36,999 nt of DNA from an uncultured Clostridium sp. (lineage in GTDB: Bacteria > Bacillota > Clostridia > TANB77 > CAG-508). Of the stretch, positions 9,264-17,299 are shown piece after piece. Numbering within the stretch: position 1 is the stretch's first letter; each line of letters begins with the position of its first letter. The notes beneath the pieces were generated by a model, which was not told where the DNA came from, did not search any database, and worked only from the letters and a program-made list of their open reading frames with translations. The translations under genes were made by a program, and so were the position numbers. The DNA is taken from positions 1 to 36,999 of the forward strand of contig CANAUI010000010.1 in assembly GCA_947364715.1 (NCBI GenBank), in the 5' to 3' direction.

Positions 9264-10520
9264 TTATCTTAATAAATTAAACCAAGAAGAAAATATTTTT
9301 GTGCTCATAGTTGCAATGTTAATTTTATTTACAGAAATTTGAGAAACTAAGTTAACAGTCTCAAGAATTTCACCATTTAGAGAAAAGGAAATTTCACCTA
9401 CTTTTTGCCCACTAGAAATAGGAGCAGAAATATTTTCATCAATAGTAACAGTTTGTTCTATATTTTTTTCATTACCTTTTGCTAATAATATACCAGCATC
9501 TTTTTCCAATATAACTGGAATAGTTACCTGCACACCCTTATCAATACTAACAGTTTGAATTAAATCTCCAGTTTTTCCAAAACTTTGATAAGAAAAATTG
9601 TTAAAACCATAATCTAATAACTTTTCAGATTCTGAAAATCTGATTTTTGTAGAAGGTGCCTTCATAATAACTGCAATCAAAGATAAGTCGTTACGTGTGG
9701 CACTTGCAGACAAATTGTATAAAGCAAGAGAAGTAGAGCCAGTTTTTAAACCAGTAGCACCATTATAATTTTTTATTAATCGATTTGTATTAGAAAGTTG
9801 TGTTTCACCATTTCTCAATGTATCCATCCAAATAGTTGTATAATTTTTGATTTCAGGATATTTTGTAAGTAATTCTCTAGACATAGTGGCAATATCATAA
9901 CTAGAAGTAACATGACCATCTTCATCTAATCCATGACAATTTTTAAAAGTAGTATCACTCATATTTAATTCATAAGCTTTATCATTCATCATTTGAACAA
10001 AAGCCTCTTCTGAACCAGCAATATATTCAGCCATTGCAACTACACAATCATTTGCAGAATTTACACAAATTGCTTTTAACATTTCATCAACTGTCAATGT
10101 TTCTTTTGTATCTAACCATATTTGAGAGCCACCCATAGATGAAGCATTTTCACTACAAGGAACAGAATCTGTTAAAGAAATTTTTTCTGAATTTATAGCT
10201 TCCATAATTAAAAGAATACTCATAACTTTGGTGACAGATGCAGGTCGTAATTGTTCATGTATATTATGTGCATATAAAATTTGACCAGAAGATTGCTCTA
10301 TTAAAATCGCAGATGCAGATTCTAAATTTAGAGAATTATTATCTGTTACTTCACTTGTTGCATTTGTAAGTAAGGTACTATCCTCTTCTGTATTAGACCA
10401 TACATATAAAGAATCATCTGAAGCAAAGACAAAAGTAGAATATGAGATAAAAATGCAAAGTATGAGAATAATACTAAAAAAATGTTTAATTCTTGTGTTT
10501 GTTATATATTTGTAAATCAT
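9264..10520 (-). CDS. dacF: D-alanyl-D-alanine carboxypeptidase (DacF/PBP5 type)
   Basis: The product is 418 aa from the ATG at 10520, preceded by GGGAGGT. A TTG four codons upstream lies inside that Shine-Dalgarno and is rejected. Residues 1-33 form a signal peptide ending near VFA. Peptidase S11 motifs are complete: SVTK at 95-98 (nucleophile S95), SAN at 155-157, KTG at 259-261. A beta-rich PBP5 C-terminal domain and an amphipathic tail (KIFSSWFNLLR) that can hold the enzyme at the membrane follow. It trims the terminal D-Ala from peptidoglycan stem peptides. It is the first gene of a likely two-gene operon with the NodB deacetylase. A palindrome at 10564-10619 overlaps the presumed promoter. 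Symbol by family resemblance; dacA or dacB naming is equally possible. Confidence 0.92.
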   Translation of the reverse strand: MIYKYITNTRIKHFFSIILILCIFISYSTFVFASDDSLYVWSNTEEDSTLLTNATSEVTDNNSLNLESASAILIEQSSGQILYAHNIHEQLRPASVTKVMSILLIMEAINSEKISLTDSVPCSENASSMGGSQIWLDTKETLTVDEMLKAICVNSANDCVVAMAEYIAGSEEAFVQMMNDKAYELNMSDTTFKNCHGLDEDGHVTSSYDIATMSRELLTKYPEIKNYTTIWMDTLRNGETQLSNTNRLIKNYNGATGLKTGSTSLALYNLSASATRNDLSLIAVIMKAPSTKIRFSESEKLLDYGFNNFSYQSFGKTGDLIQTVSIDKGVQVTIPVILEKDAGILLAKGNEKNIEQTVTIDENISAPISSGQKVGEISFSLNGEILETVNLVSQISVNKINIATMSTKIFSSWFNLLR

Positions 10521-10563
10521 AAAACCTCCCAAATAGCAGATAACTGCTTAAAATATAATTAAA

Positions 10564-10619
10564 ATATATTGTTATTATTCACAGTTTTCATTTATTAGCT
10601 GTGAATAGTAACAATATAT
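10564..10619. repeat. 21-bp palindrome between dacF and the ftsZ-like gene
   Basis: The left arm (10564-10584) ends TATTCACAG and the right arm (10599-10619) begins CTGTGAATA. 20 of 21 positions pair and the loop is 14 bases. It sits in the divergent promoter region. Its half-site CTGTGAAT-GTAAC recurs in the palindrome upstream of asnB (28814-28870). Confidence 0.75.
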
Positions 10620-10651
10620 GATAAAGAAAATAAAAAAGAACTATAAATTTC

Positions 10652-10680
10652 TTGACAATATTTTGTAATAAATATAATAT
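10652..10680 (+). promoter_or_regulatory. Promoter for the ftsZ-like gene
   Basis: TTGACA (10652-10657) is followed by TATAATAT (10673-10680). Spacing is 15 bp to TATAAT or 17 bp to TAATAT. The leader is about 25-30 bases with GGAAGG before the ATG. Confidence 0.7.
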
Positions 10681-10712
10681 ATAAAAGAAATTAAAAAAGG
10701 AAGGATATAGAA

Positions 10713-11714
10713 ATGATACAAATAGAAAATAGATATGAAAATAAATATGGAAATATATATGGTAAGGTATATGGAGAAATAAAAAATTCTATTCCAAAAA
10801 TAAAAGTTATTGGAATTGGTGGAGGAGGAAATAATGCTGTTAGACAAATGGTTAAAGATAAAATAAAAGATGTTGAATTTTACTTCATCAATACAGAACT
10901 TGCTATGTTAAATAAAACAAAAATGGAAAATGTATTACAAATAGGAAAAGAAACAACAAAAGGATTAGGTGCAGGAGCAAATCCTGATATGGGAGAAAAA
11001 GCAGCTATAGAAAGTAGGGAAGATATTAAAAAAATATTAGAAGGTGCACAATTAGTATTCTTAACTGCTGGAATGGGAGGAGGAACTGGAACAGGAGCAA
11101 TTCCAATAGTTGCAGAAATTGCACAAGAAATGGGAATTCAAACAATTGCTATTGTAACAAAGCCATTTATTTTTGAAGGAAGATTAAGGACAAGTAGAGC
11201 AGATAATGGAATCGAAAAATTGAGACAACATGTTAACAGTTTAATTTTAATTTCTAATGATAAATTATTAAAAATTGCTGGAAGGCAAAAAATGAGTGTT
11301 ATTAATGCATTTAAAATGGCAGATGAAGTATTAGAACAAGGAATTAAAAGTATTACAGATTTAATTACATCAGTAGGAGATATTAATGTCGATTTTGCAG
11401 ATATTACAACCATGTTAACATATAAAGGAATGGCATATATGGGAATTGGGCAAGCAGAGGGAGAAGGCAGAATGATAGATGCTGTTAATCAAGCTATTGA
11501 AAATGCACTTACAGAAAATAAGATTAATAATGCAAAAGGTGTTATATTTAATGTTAGAGGAAATTCGGAATTAGCATTAAGTGAAATCAATGATGGTATT
11601 GGTAAAATTAATGATTTAATTAGTGAAGATGCAAATGTTGTATTTGGAACGGTTACAGATGAATCTTTAAATGATAAAATTGTTGTTACAGTTATTGCTA
11701 CAGGTGTAGAATAA
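10713..11714 (+). CDS. ftsZ: FtsZ-family GTPase without C-terminal tail
   Basis: The product is 333 aa. The tubulin/FtsZ GTPase core is complete: [11 protein letters not shown] (34-43), the tubulin signature GGGTGTG (122-128), [16 protein letters not shown], and the T7 synergy loop NVDFAD (225-230) that activates GTP hydrolysis in the next subunit. The protein stops right after VTVIATGVE, where the globular domain ends. The variable linker and the conserved C-terminal peptide that binds FtsA, SepF or EzrA in other bacteria are absent. The N-terminal 27 residues are an unusual Tyr/Asn/Gly-rich stretch ([16 protein letters not shown]). No ftsA or other division gene is adjacent. It could be the main division FtsZ in shortened form or a second, specialised FtsZ; the window cannot decide. 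Confidence 0.88.
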   Translation: MIQIENRYENKYGNIYGKVYGEIKNSIPKIKVIGIGGGGNNAVRQMVKDKIKDVEFYFINTELAMLNKTKMENVLQIGKETTKGLGAGANPDMGEKAAIESREDIKKILEGAQLVFLTAGMGGGTGTGAIPIVAEIAQEMGIQTIAIVTKPFIFEGRLRTSRADNGIEKLRQHVNSLILISNDKLLKIAGRQKMSVINAFKMADEVLEQGIKSITDLITSVGDINVDFADITTMLTYKGMAYMGIGQAEGEGRMIDAVNQAIENALTENKINNAKGVIFNVRGNSELALSEINDGIGKINDLISEDANVVFGTVTDESLNDKIVVTVIATGVE

Positions 11715-11741
11715 AACTTGAATCATATTGTTTCTTATACA

Positions 11742-11810
11742 AGAACAAAAGAGGCATGATTAAAATTTTATGACCTTTTAGATTACTTTTCATGCATCGT
11801 CTTTGTTCGC
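11742..11810 (+). repeat. 69-nt intergenic repeat, copy A
   Basis: It begins AGAACAAAAGAGGCATGA and ends TCTTTGTTCGC. It matches 63 of 69 bases with the reverse complement of 20042-20110. Its ends pair (GAACAAA with TTTGTTC, GCATGA with TCATGC), so it can fold as a hairpin. It lies between the 3' ends of the convergent ftsZ-like and spoVB genes. Confidence 0.8.
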
Positions 11811-11829
11811 CCCTATAATATAAAGTAGA

Positions 11830-11849
11830 GGTAGAGATTAATCTCTACC
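11830..11849 (-). terminator. Palindrome at the 3' end of spoVB
   Basis: GGTAGAGATT (11830-11839) and AATCTCTACC (11840-11849) form a perfect 20-base palindrome overlapping the spoVB stop codon. It probably helps end transcription, but no clear T-run follows. Confidence 0.45.
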
Positions 11850-13351
11850 TTATATTAAATTTATATAAACATGATTTATCAAATACTATCATACAAATCA
11901 AATAAAATAATACAAATAAAGCAATTTGTATAATAGTATTTAAAGAGAAAGGAGAAAAGGTTATAGGTAATAACTTAATTAATAAATAAGATATTATACA
12001 AGATAAAATAGGAAGTATAATAAACTTTTTATAATTTACAGAATAATTAATTTTTTTCTTTAATTGAATACTACTAATTGTAAAATTTAAAAGTTCGCTA
12101 ACAAAAATACTTAAAATATATCCATACATTCCCATGATAGGAACAATAAAAAAGATAATAGAAATTGTAACTAATAAATCAATAATGTTACAAATCATAA
12201 CACTAACCTGTTCATTAATACCTTTTAACATATTATCAATTATATTATCTATATACATAAAGAAAATAAGAGGAGATAAAGTTTTTATCCAAATACCTGC
12301 TTCTATGGATTGATAAATCATAAGACTAATTTCATTAGCAAATATAATAAAAATACCTGTTACACATATTGAGAAAATAAATGTAACTTTAAAAATAGTA
12401 TCACAAACAGTTTTTAATCTATTATAATTTTTTCCAGCAAGTAATCTTGAAAACTCTGGGACTAATAGACCACTAAAAGACCCAATTAGAACATTTGCAA
12501 ACATAATAACAGGCATGACCATACCGACTAATTAATCCATAATTAGAAACAGCTAAAGAATAAGAAATACCTGATAATTCTAATCTGATTGGAATCAGAA
12601 ATTGTTTTAAAGAAGAAAGGCCAGAACGTATACAAGATGTTATACTAATTGGAAAAGCAATTGAAAAAATTTTCTTCTTCATTTGTATTGGCAAACTTCT
12701 TTTAGATATGTATTTTTTTATGTCAATAATATAAAAAATAATATTTAAGCTAAAAGAAAATATTTCTGATATTACATCAGCTAAAATAAGAGAAATACAA
12801 ATAGTTTCTACATCTTTTGAAGGATTAAAATAAAGTAAACATATAGTTGCAATTATTTTTACACTAGTTTCTAAAATTTGTGAAATAGCACTTTTGTATG
12901 GTTTTTCAACAGAGGAAAAATATCCACCAATTACAGAAGAAACAGAAATTAATGGTAATCCAAGTGAAATTAACAAAAGAGGAGTTTTAGAAACTAAGTT
13001 TTTTAACCAAATAGCAGAAATTGCAGGGGAAAATGCAATTACAAGAATTGAAGAAATAACTCCTAATAATACAGAAAATATAATAGAAGTTTTTACAGCT
13101 TTTATTCCATTTATATAATTTCCTTTTGCAAATTCTTCAGAAACAGTACAAGTACAAGCGATTCCAATTCCAGAAGTAGCAATAGTTATTGCAAAACTGT
13201 AAACAGACATTATTAAACTAAAAATACCAATTGCTTCAGAACCTACTTTATTTGCTACATATATATTAAAAACTAATCCAATACTACGCATTGAAAGGGC
13301 AGTTATGGTTAAAATAATTCCATTAATAAAAAATAATTTTGTCTTTCTCAA
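11845..13351 (-). CDS. spoVB: SpoVB-like lipid/polysaccharide flippase, +1 frameshift at CGG
   Basis: The product is 501 aa if one base is skipped. The two frames overlap and join at an in-frame CGG (12526-12524 on the minus strand, codon 276). Reading AGT-C-GGT turns a dead end into NYGLIS-GMVMPVIMFAN, which fits the family. The product has about 12-14 hydrophobic helices and belongs to the MOP flippase superfamily (SpoVB/MurJ-like). The TTG start at 13351 is chosen because AGGTGA lies 5 bases upstream and the product then begins RKTKLFFINGIILTITA, typical for SpoVB. It lies 51 bases after vanW on the same strand. It is the only CGG in this gene's coding strand. It may be a true pseudogene, a sequencing error, or a gene read through frameshifting; the rest is intact. 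Confidence 0.85.
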
Positions 13352-13402
13352 AATATCACCTTTTAAAATGATATTAAAGAAAAACAAAATTTATGACTTG
13401 TA

Positions 13403-14134
13403 TTATTGTATTTTCAAACTCATTAATGTAACATTTACTAAACCTTCTGTAAGAGAAGATAAAATTTTTATATCATTTCCTGTATCATTTCGAAATTTGA
13501 AATCGTAACTACCATAAGCAACTGCTGCGTCTTTTCCTTCTGGCACATAAGGTACATAGTTACTATGTGGATGTCTTTCAATAATGGTTAAATTAGATGT
13601 AGCTAATACTGCATTATATAAAGTACTACTAACTTGACAATTGCCACCACCATAGCCTTTTTTCTTATTTCCATCATGGTCATAAATATCAGCTTCTAAA
13701 TACCCTTTACTACTTGTGGCAGGACCAATAGTATTACTAAAAGAAAATGTTTCACCATTTTTTACAATAGTTCCATTTAAAGTATTAGTTGTAAGTTCCA
13801 TATTTTTTGTTCTATTAGAATCATTAGAATAAATTTTTGTAGAAAAAGCAGAAAGTTGTTCTTCAACAGTTTTAGAAGTGTTATTTGAACTATTTTCAGG
13901 AGTTGAATTTTCTGTTTCATTATCATTATTATTTACAGTGTCTTCATTTTTAGATGTATTTTCTTCATTAGATATATGTTCATCTTTAGAAGTATTTTCT
14001 TGTGCTATAGTTTTATCAGCTTGATAATTTGGTTTATCATTTTTTGTATTAGAATTTTGCATATAAAAATAAATACCAACTCCAATTAATGCAAGTATAA
14101 CAATAATTATAAATATTTTTAATTTTTTATTCAT
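13403..14134 (-). CDS. VanW family protein, membrane anchored
   Basis: The product is 243 aa. One hydrophobic helix (residues 5-25) is followed by a low-complexity Asn/Glu/Thr/Ser linker (about 30-90) that would span the cell wall. The VanW domain (Pfam VanW) fills the rest: NGETFSFSNTIGP, the signature GGGNCQVSST (from about 162), IERHPHSNYVPYVPEG, and DFKFRNDTG. VanW proteins are found with vancomycin-resistance and peptidoglycan genes, but their biochemical role is not settled. There are no van genes here; the partner is spoVB downstream, so an envelope role is inferred. The start codon aligns exactly with that of the S66 peptidase gene at 32431 through a shared leader that can mask the ribosome binding site. 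Confidence 0.88.
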   Translation of the reverse strand: MNKKLKIFIIIVILALIGVGIYFYMQNSNTKNDKPNYQADKTIAQENTSKDEHISNEENTSKNEDTVNNNDNETENSTPENSSNNTSKTVEEQLSAFSTKIYSNDSNRTKNMELTTNTLNGTIVKNGETFSFSNTIGPATSSKGYLEADIYDHDGNKKKGYGGGNCQVSSTLYNAVLATSNLTIIERHPHSNYVPYVPEGKDAAVAYGSYDFKFRNDTGNDIKILSSLTEGLVNVTLMSLKIQ

Positions 14135-14203
14135 TTAAAATTTCATTCCTTTCTTGCTTTGCTTAAAGGCATACATAGTTATGAAAGATTTTAAATTTCT
14201 TCC
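14135..14203 (-). promoter_or_regulatory. Shared structured leader, copy at vanW
   Basis: On the minus strand the leader has TTTCAT pairing with ATGAAA and, inside, CCTTT (14169-14165) pairing with AAAGG (14152-14148). The AAAGG is the Shine-Dalgarno of vanW. Conserved unpaired pieces are AACTATG-ATG and AAGCAAAGCAAG. About 60 of 70 positions match the leader at 32362-32430. Inference: a cis-acting RNA that hides the ribosome binding site. It matches no riboswitch class I can name. Confidence 0.7.
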
Positions 14204-14246
14204 ATACTAATCACCAATTTTATTGTAACCAAAACTTTAAAAATTA

Positions 14247-14275
14247 TTGACATTTAACGAAAAAATATATATAAT
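14247..14275 (+). promoter_or_regulatory. SigA promoter for the small membrane protein
   Basis: Consensus TTGACA (14247-14252), 17 bp, consensus TATAAT (14270-14275). It drives the 14309 gene and may read into rpmE. Confidence 0.8.
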
Positions 14276-14308
14276 TGTATATGTATATTAATGAAAGGAA
14301 AAAAACAT

Positions 14309-14485
14309 ATGCTTGCTAAATATTGGAAAAAAATTGGAATGCTTATTTTAATAGTGGCTTGTGTGTTTAATATAATGAATAAATTGGTGCATAAACTTTC
14401 ACTAAATAGTGAGATGTTATCTTCTGCACAATATATGTATGAACAACAAAATGAAAAAGATAATAATCAAAATGATATAAAATAG
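14309..14485 (+). CDS. Small single-pass membrane protein, unknown
   Basis: The product is 58 aa. The ATG at 14309 is preferred because GAAAGG lies 10 bases upstream; the ATG at 14291 has no such site. Residues from about 8 to 28 (IGMLILIVACVFNIMNKLV) form one membrane helix. The tail (YEQQNEKDNNQNDIK) is charged and polar. A perfect promoter just upstream makes expression likely. I do not recognise the family. It precedes rpmE by about 125 bases, where a second promoter lies. Confidence 0.6.
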   Translation: MLAKYWKKIGMLILIVACVFNIMNKLVHKLSLNSEMLSSAQYMYEQQNEKDNNQNDIK

Positions 14486-14488
14486 GTA

Positions 14489-14517
14489 TTGAAAAATAAA
14501 AAAAAATATGTTATGAT
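14489..14517 (+). promoter_or_regulatory. Promoter for rpmE
   Basis: TTGAAA (14489-14494), 17 bp, TATGAT (14512-14517). The leader to the rpmE start is about 85 bases. Confidence 0.65.
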
Positions 14518-14609
14518 ATAAAAAGTGTGCATTAGAAAGATAAAAACTAAAATCGTATACAATTAAAATATACAATAGTAGTTCAATTTAAGAAAGAGGT
14601 GAACAATCA

Positions 14610-14810
14610 ATGAAAGAAGGAATACATCCAAATTATAATCAAACAACAATTACATGTGCATGTGGTAATGTTTTAGAAGTTGGTTCAACAAAAAAAGATA
14701 TTAAAGTAGATGTATGCTCTAAATGTCATCCATTCTGGACAGGAAACTTAAGACAAGAAACAGCTGGTGGTAGAGCAGATAGATTTAAGAAAAAATATGG
14801 ACTTGCATAA
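14610..14810 (+). CDS. rpmE: Ribosomal protein L31, zinc-binding type
   Basis: The product is 66 aa, full length. KEGIHPNY at the start, [12 protein letters not shown], and [10 protein letters not shown] are the L31 signatures. The four cysteines of the zinc (C+) form are present, so this is the zinc-replete paralogue of the large-subunit protein. AGAGGTGA precedes the ATG. It has its own promoter and a terminator right after the stop, so it is a monocistronic unit apart from possible read-through from upstream. Confidence 0.97.
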   Translation: MKEGIHPNYNQTTITCACGNVLEVGSTKKDIKVDVCSKCHPFWTGNLRQETAGGRADRFKKKYGLA

Positions 14811-14815
14811 AAATG

Positions 14816-14848
14816 AAAGTAGAAAAGCTCTACTTTTATTTTTTTTTC
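14816..14848 (+). terminator. Terminator after rpmE
   Basis: AAAGTAGA (14816-14823) and TCTACTTT (14829-14836) form a stem with a 5-base loop, followed by a long T-run. Confidence 0.9.
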
Positions 14849-14928
14849 CGCATCTTGATTTTTACTATCAAATTTCTTGCAAAAATCGCTAAAATATAAT
14901 AAAATATACAGATAATGGAGGTATAAGT

Positions 14929-16356
14929 GTGGATACAATAAAAGAAGTAAAAAAACAAGAAGAATATATAGAAAAAGTAAAACAATTAAATCAAGGAAAA
15001 ATATTAAAATATAATATATTAACAATGGGATGTCAATTAAATGAAAATGATTCAGAAAAACTTTCTGGTATGTTAGAAAAAATGGGATATATAAAAACAG
15101 AAGAATTCCAAGAAGCTGATTTGAATTTGTTTAATACCTGTTGTGTAAGAGAAAATGCAGAAGATAAATTATTTGGAAAATTAGGAGAATTAAAACGTGT
15201 AAAAGAGAAAAAAGGAACAATTATTGCGATTGGTGGATGCATGATGCAGGAAAAACATATAACAGATAAAATAAAAGAAAGCTATCCTTTTGTTGATATT
15301 TTATTTGGAACACATACATTATATCGTTTTCCAGAAGACTTGTATAAAGCATTAATCCAAAAGAAAAAGCAGGAAGATATAATAGACATTGATGGAGAAA
15401 TATATGAAGGATTACCAATTAAAAGAGATAGTAATATAAAAGCATCTGTTACTATTATGAATGGTTGCAATAATTTTTGTACATATTGTATAGTACCTTA
15501 TGTAAGAGGAAGAGAAAGAAGTAGAAATCCAAAAGAAATTATTAGAGAAGTAAAAGAATTGGCAGAGGAAGGATATAAAGAAATTACTTTATTAGGCCAA
15601 AATGTAAATTCATATTTACGAGTGGAAAAAGAAAAAGGAAAGCTATTTGAGGAATATGAGGGAGTTAATTCTTTTGCAACATTATTAAAAGCAATTAACA
15701 AAATAGATGGAATTGAAAGAATTAGATTTGTTTCTCCACATCCAAAAGATTTTACAGATGATGTGATTGAAGCAATTGCTAATTGTGATAAAGTATGTAA
15801 ATTGGTACATTTACCATTACAATCTGGAAATACAAATATATTAAAACAGATGAATCGTAAATATACAAAAGAGCAATATTTGAATTTGGTAGAAAAAATG
15901 AAAGAAAAAATACCAAATCTAACATTATCAACAGATATTATTGTTGGATTCCCAGGAGAAACAGAAGAAGAATTTGAAGATACATTAGATGTTGTAAAAA
16001 AAGTGAAATTTGAACAAGTTTATATGTTTATTTATTCAAGAAGGGTTGGAACACCAGGAGATAAAATGGAAAATCAAATTCCAGAAGAAATTAAACATAA
16101 TCGTTTTGATAGATTAAAAGCATTAGTGGAAAGTCAAATAGAAGAAAATAATCAAAAATATGTAGGTACAATTCAAAAGGTATTGGTTGAGGGAACTAGC
16201 AAAAATAATGAGAATATGTTAACAGGAAGAACAGATAGCAATAAAGTAGTTATATTTGAAGGTAATAAAAATTTAATTAATAAAATAATAGAATTAAAAA
16301 TTGTATCAGAACATATGTGGTATTTAAAAGGTAATATCATACAAAATAAAATTTAA
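14929..16356 (+). CDS. miaB: tRNA-2-methylthio-N6-dimethylallyladenosine synthase
   Basis: The product is 475 aa with a GTG start; GGAGG lies about 8 bases upstream. The N-terminal MTTase domain holds three cluster-binding cysteines (C35, C71, C104). The radical-SAM CxxxCxxC is C180, C184 and C187 in NGCNNFCTYCIVPYVRGRERSR. A TRAM domain closes the protein. The enzyme adds a methylthio group to i6A37 of tRNAs reading UNN codons. A long polar N-terminal extension of about 25 residues precedes the conserved start of the domain. It is followed after 10 bases by the unknown 16367 gene and then mutS, so the three are probably one operon; miaB-mutS neighbourhood is common in Firmicutes. Confidence 0.96.
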   Translation: MDTIKEVKKQEEYIEKVKQLNQGKILKYNILTMGCQLNENDSEKLSGMLEKMGYIKTEEFQEADLNLFNTCCVRENAEDKLFGKLGELKRVKEKKGTIIAIGGCMMQEKHITDKIKESYPFVDILFGTHTLYRFPEDLYKALIQKKKQEDIIDIDGEIYEGLPIKRDSNIKASVTIMNGCNNFCTYCIVPYVRGRERSRNPKEIIREVKELAEEGYKEITLLGQNVNSYLRVEKEKGKLFEEYEGVNSFATLLKAINKIDGIERIRFVSPHPKDFTDDVIEAIANCDKVCKLVHLPLQSGNTNILKQMNRKYTKEQYLNLVEKMKEKIPNLTLSTDIIVGFPGETEEEFEDTLDVVKKVKFEQVYMFIYSRRVGTPGDKMENQIPEEIKHNRFDRLKALVESQIEENNQKYVGTIQKVLVEGTSKNNENMLTGRTDSNKVVIFEGNKNLINKIIELKIVSEHMWYLKGNIIQNKI

Positions 16357-16366
16357 AGGAGTTTGT

Positions 16367-17299
16367 ATGGGAAAATTAAATTTGACAAGAGAATTTTTAA
16401 TAGATTGTAAAAATAAAATTATGCAAGGACAATCTATTAGTTCATTAGAAAAAGATGTTAATATTGATAGAAAAACATTAAAGAAAAATATTTTGGGAAT
16501 TTTATCAGAGAAAGAAAAAGAAGAATTCCAAAAAGTATTAAATAATAATTTTAGAAGAAATAGGAAAAGTGTAAAAACAATTAAGAAAGAACAGATGGAA
16601 AAAGATTATAAGAAAGCAATAAAAATATTAATACAACTAGGAGTTACAACAAAAGATATTGACACTATATTTGAATCTCTTAGTCAAAAACAACATACAA
16701 AAATGAAAAAAGATACATTTGCTATAAAATTAGTAGAAATATTTAACTTTATAGAAGAAAGAAATAAAGGAATGAAATCTGGTGATAAAGGTTATATCAA
16801 AAAAAATGATGCTATTAATATGATTTTAAGAGAATCCAGATTTATGACAAATGATGTAGAAAGAAAAATAAAACCGATGTGTGATATCTTAGACACTTGG
16901 TCTCCAGAAATATCTAGAGACCAAATAAATAGATATATAGTAACATACCCAATGATTTTTAAAAATTCTATACAAAAATTAAAAATAGCTCTTATAATCG
17001 GAGATAACTTTTTCGTAAAAGTAGGAAAACGATTTATGTCATTATCAAAATATATTATTACAGAAAATCCATATCTAGTTCGAGAGAATAGCAAAATTTT
17101 TTTAGAAAAGATGTGCAAATTAAGTAACTCTTACACATCAGGAATTATTCCTATTGAAGAAATAAGATATGTAGAAGTAAAATCTAATGAAGAGTATGAG
17201 TTACCAGAATATACAGATGATAATACTTTTAGAAAAGAAATTAAAAAGATTATTACAAAAAATAAACGAAGCAACATACAGAAAGGAGAACAAAAATAA
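16367..17299 (+). CDS. Unknown helical protein between miaB and mutS
   Basis: The product is 310 aa. GGAG precedes the ATG at 16367, 10 bases after miaB. Its stop codon touches the mutS ATG, so translation is probably coupled. The N-terminus (SISSLEKDVNIDRKTLKKNI) looks like a helix-turn-helix. The middle has repeated helical units of about 35 residues (ISRDQINRYIVTYPMIFKNS, MSLSKYIITENPYLVRENS) that recall mTERF-like repeats, with the hydrophobic-Pro pattern of that fold. The C-terminus is basic. These resemblances are impressions, not assignments. A nucleic-acid-binding role fits the charge and the tRNA-modification and mismatch-repair neighbours. Confidence 0.8.
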   Translation: MGKLNLTREFLIDCKNKIMQGQSISSLEKDVNIDRKTLKKNILGILSEKEKEEFQKVLNNNFRRNRKSVKTIKKEQMEKDYKKAIKILIQLGVTTKDIDTIFESLSQKQHTKMKKDTFAIKLVEIFNFIEERNKGMKSGDKGYIKKNDAINMILRESRFMTNDVERKIKPMCDILDTWSPEISRDQINRYIVTYPMIFKNSIQKLKIALIIGDNFFVKVGKRFMSLSKYIITENPYLVRENSKIFLEKMCKLSNSYTSGIIPIEEIRYVEVKSNEEYELPEYTDDNTFRKEIKKIITKNKRSNIQKGEQK

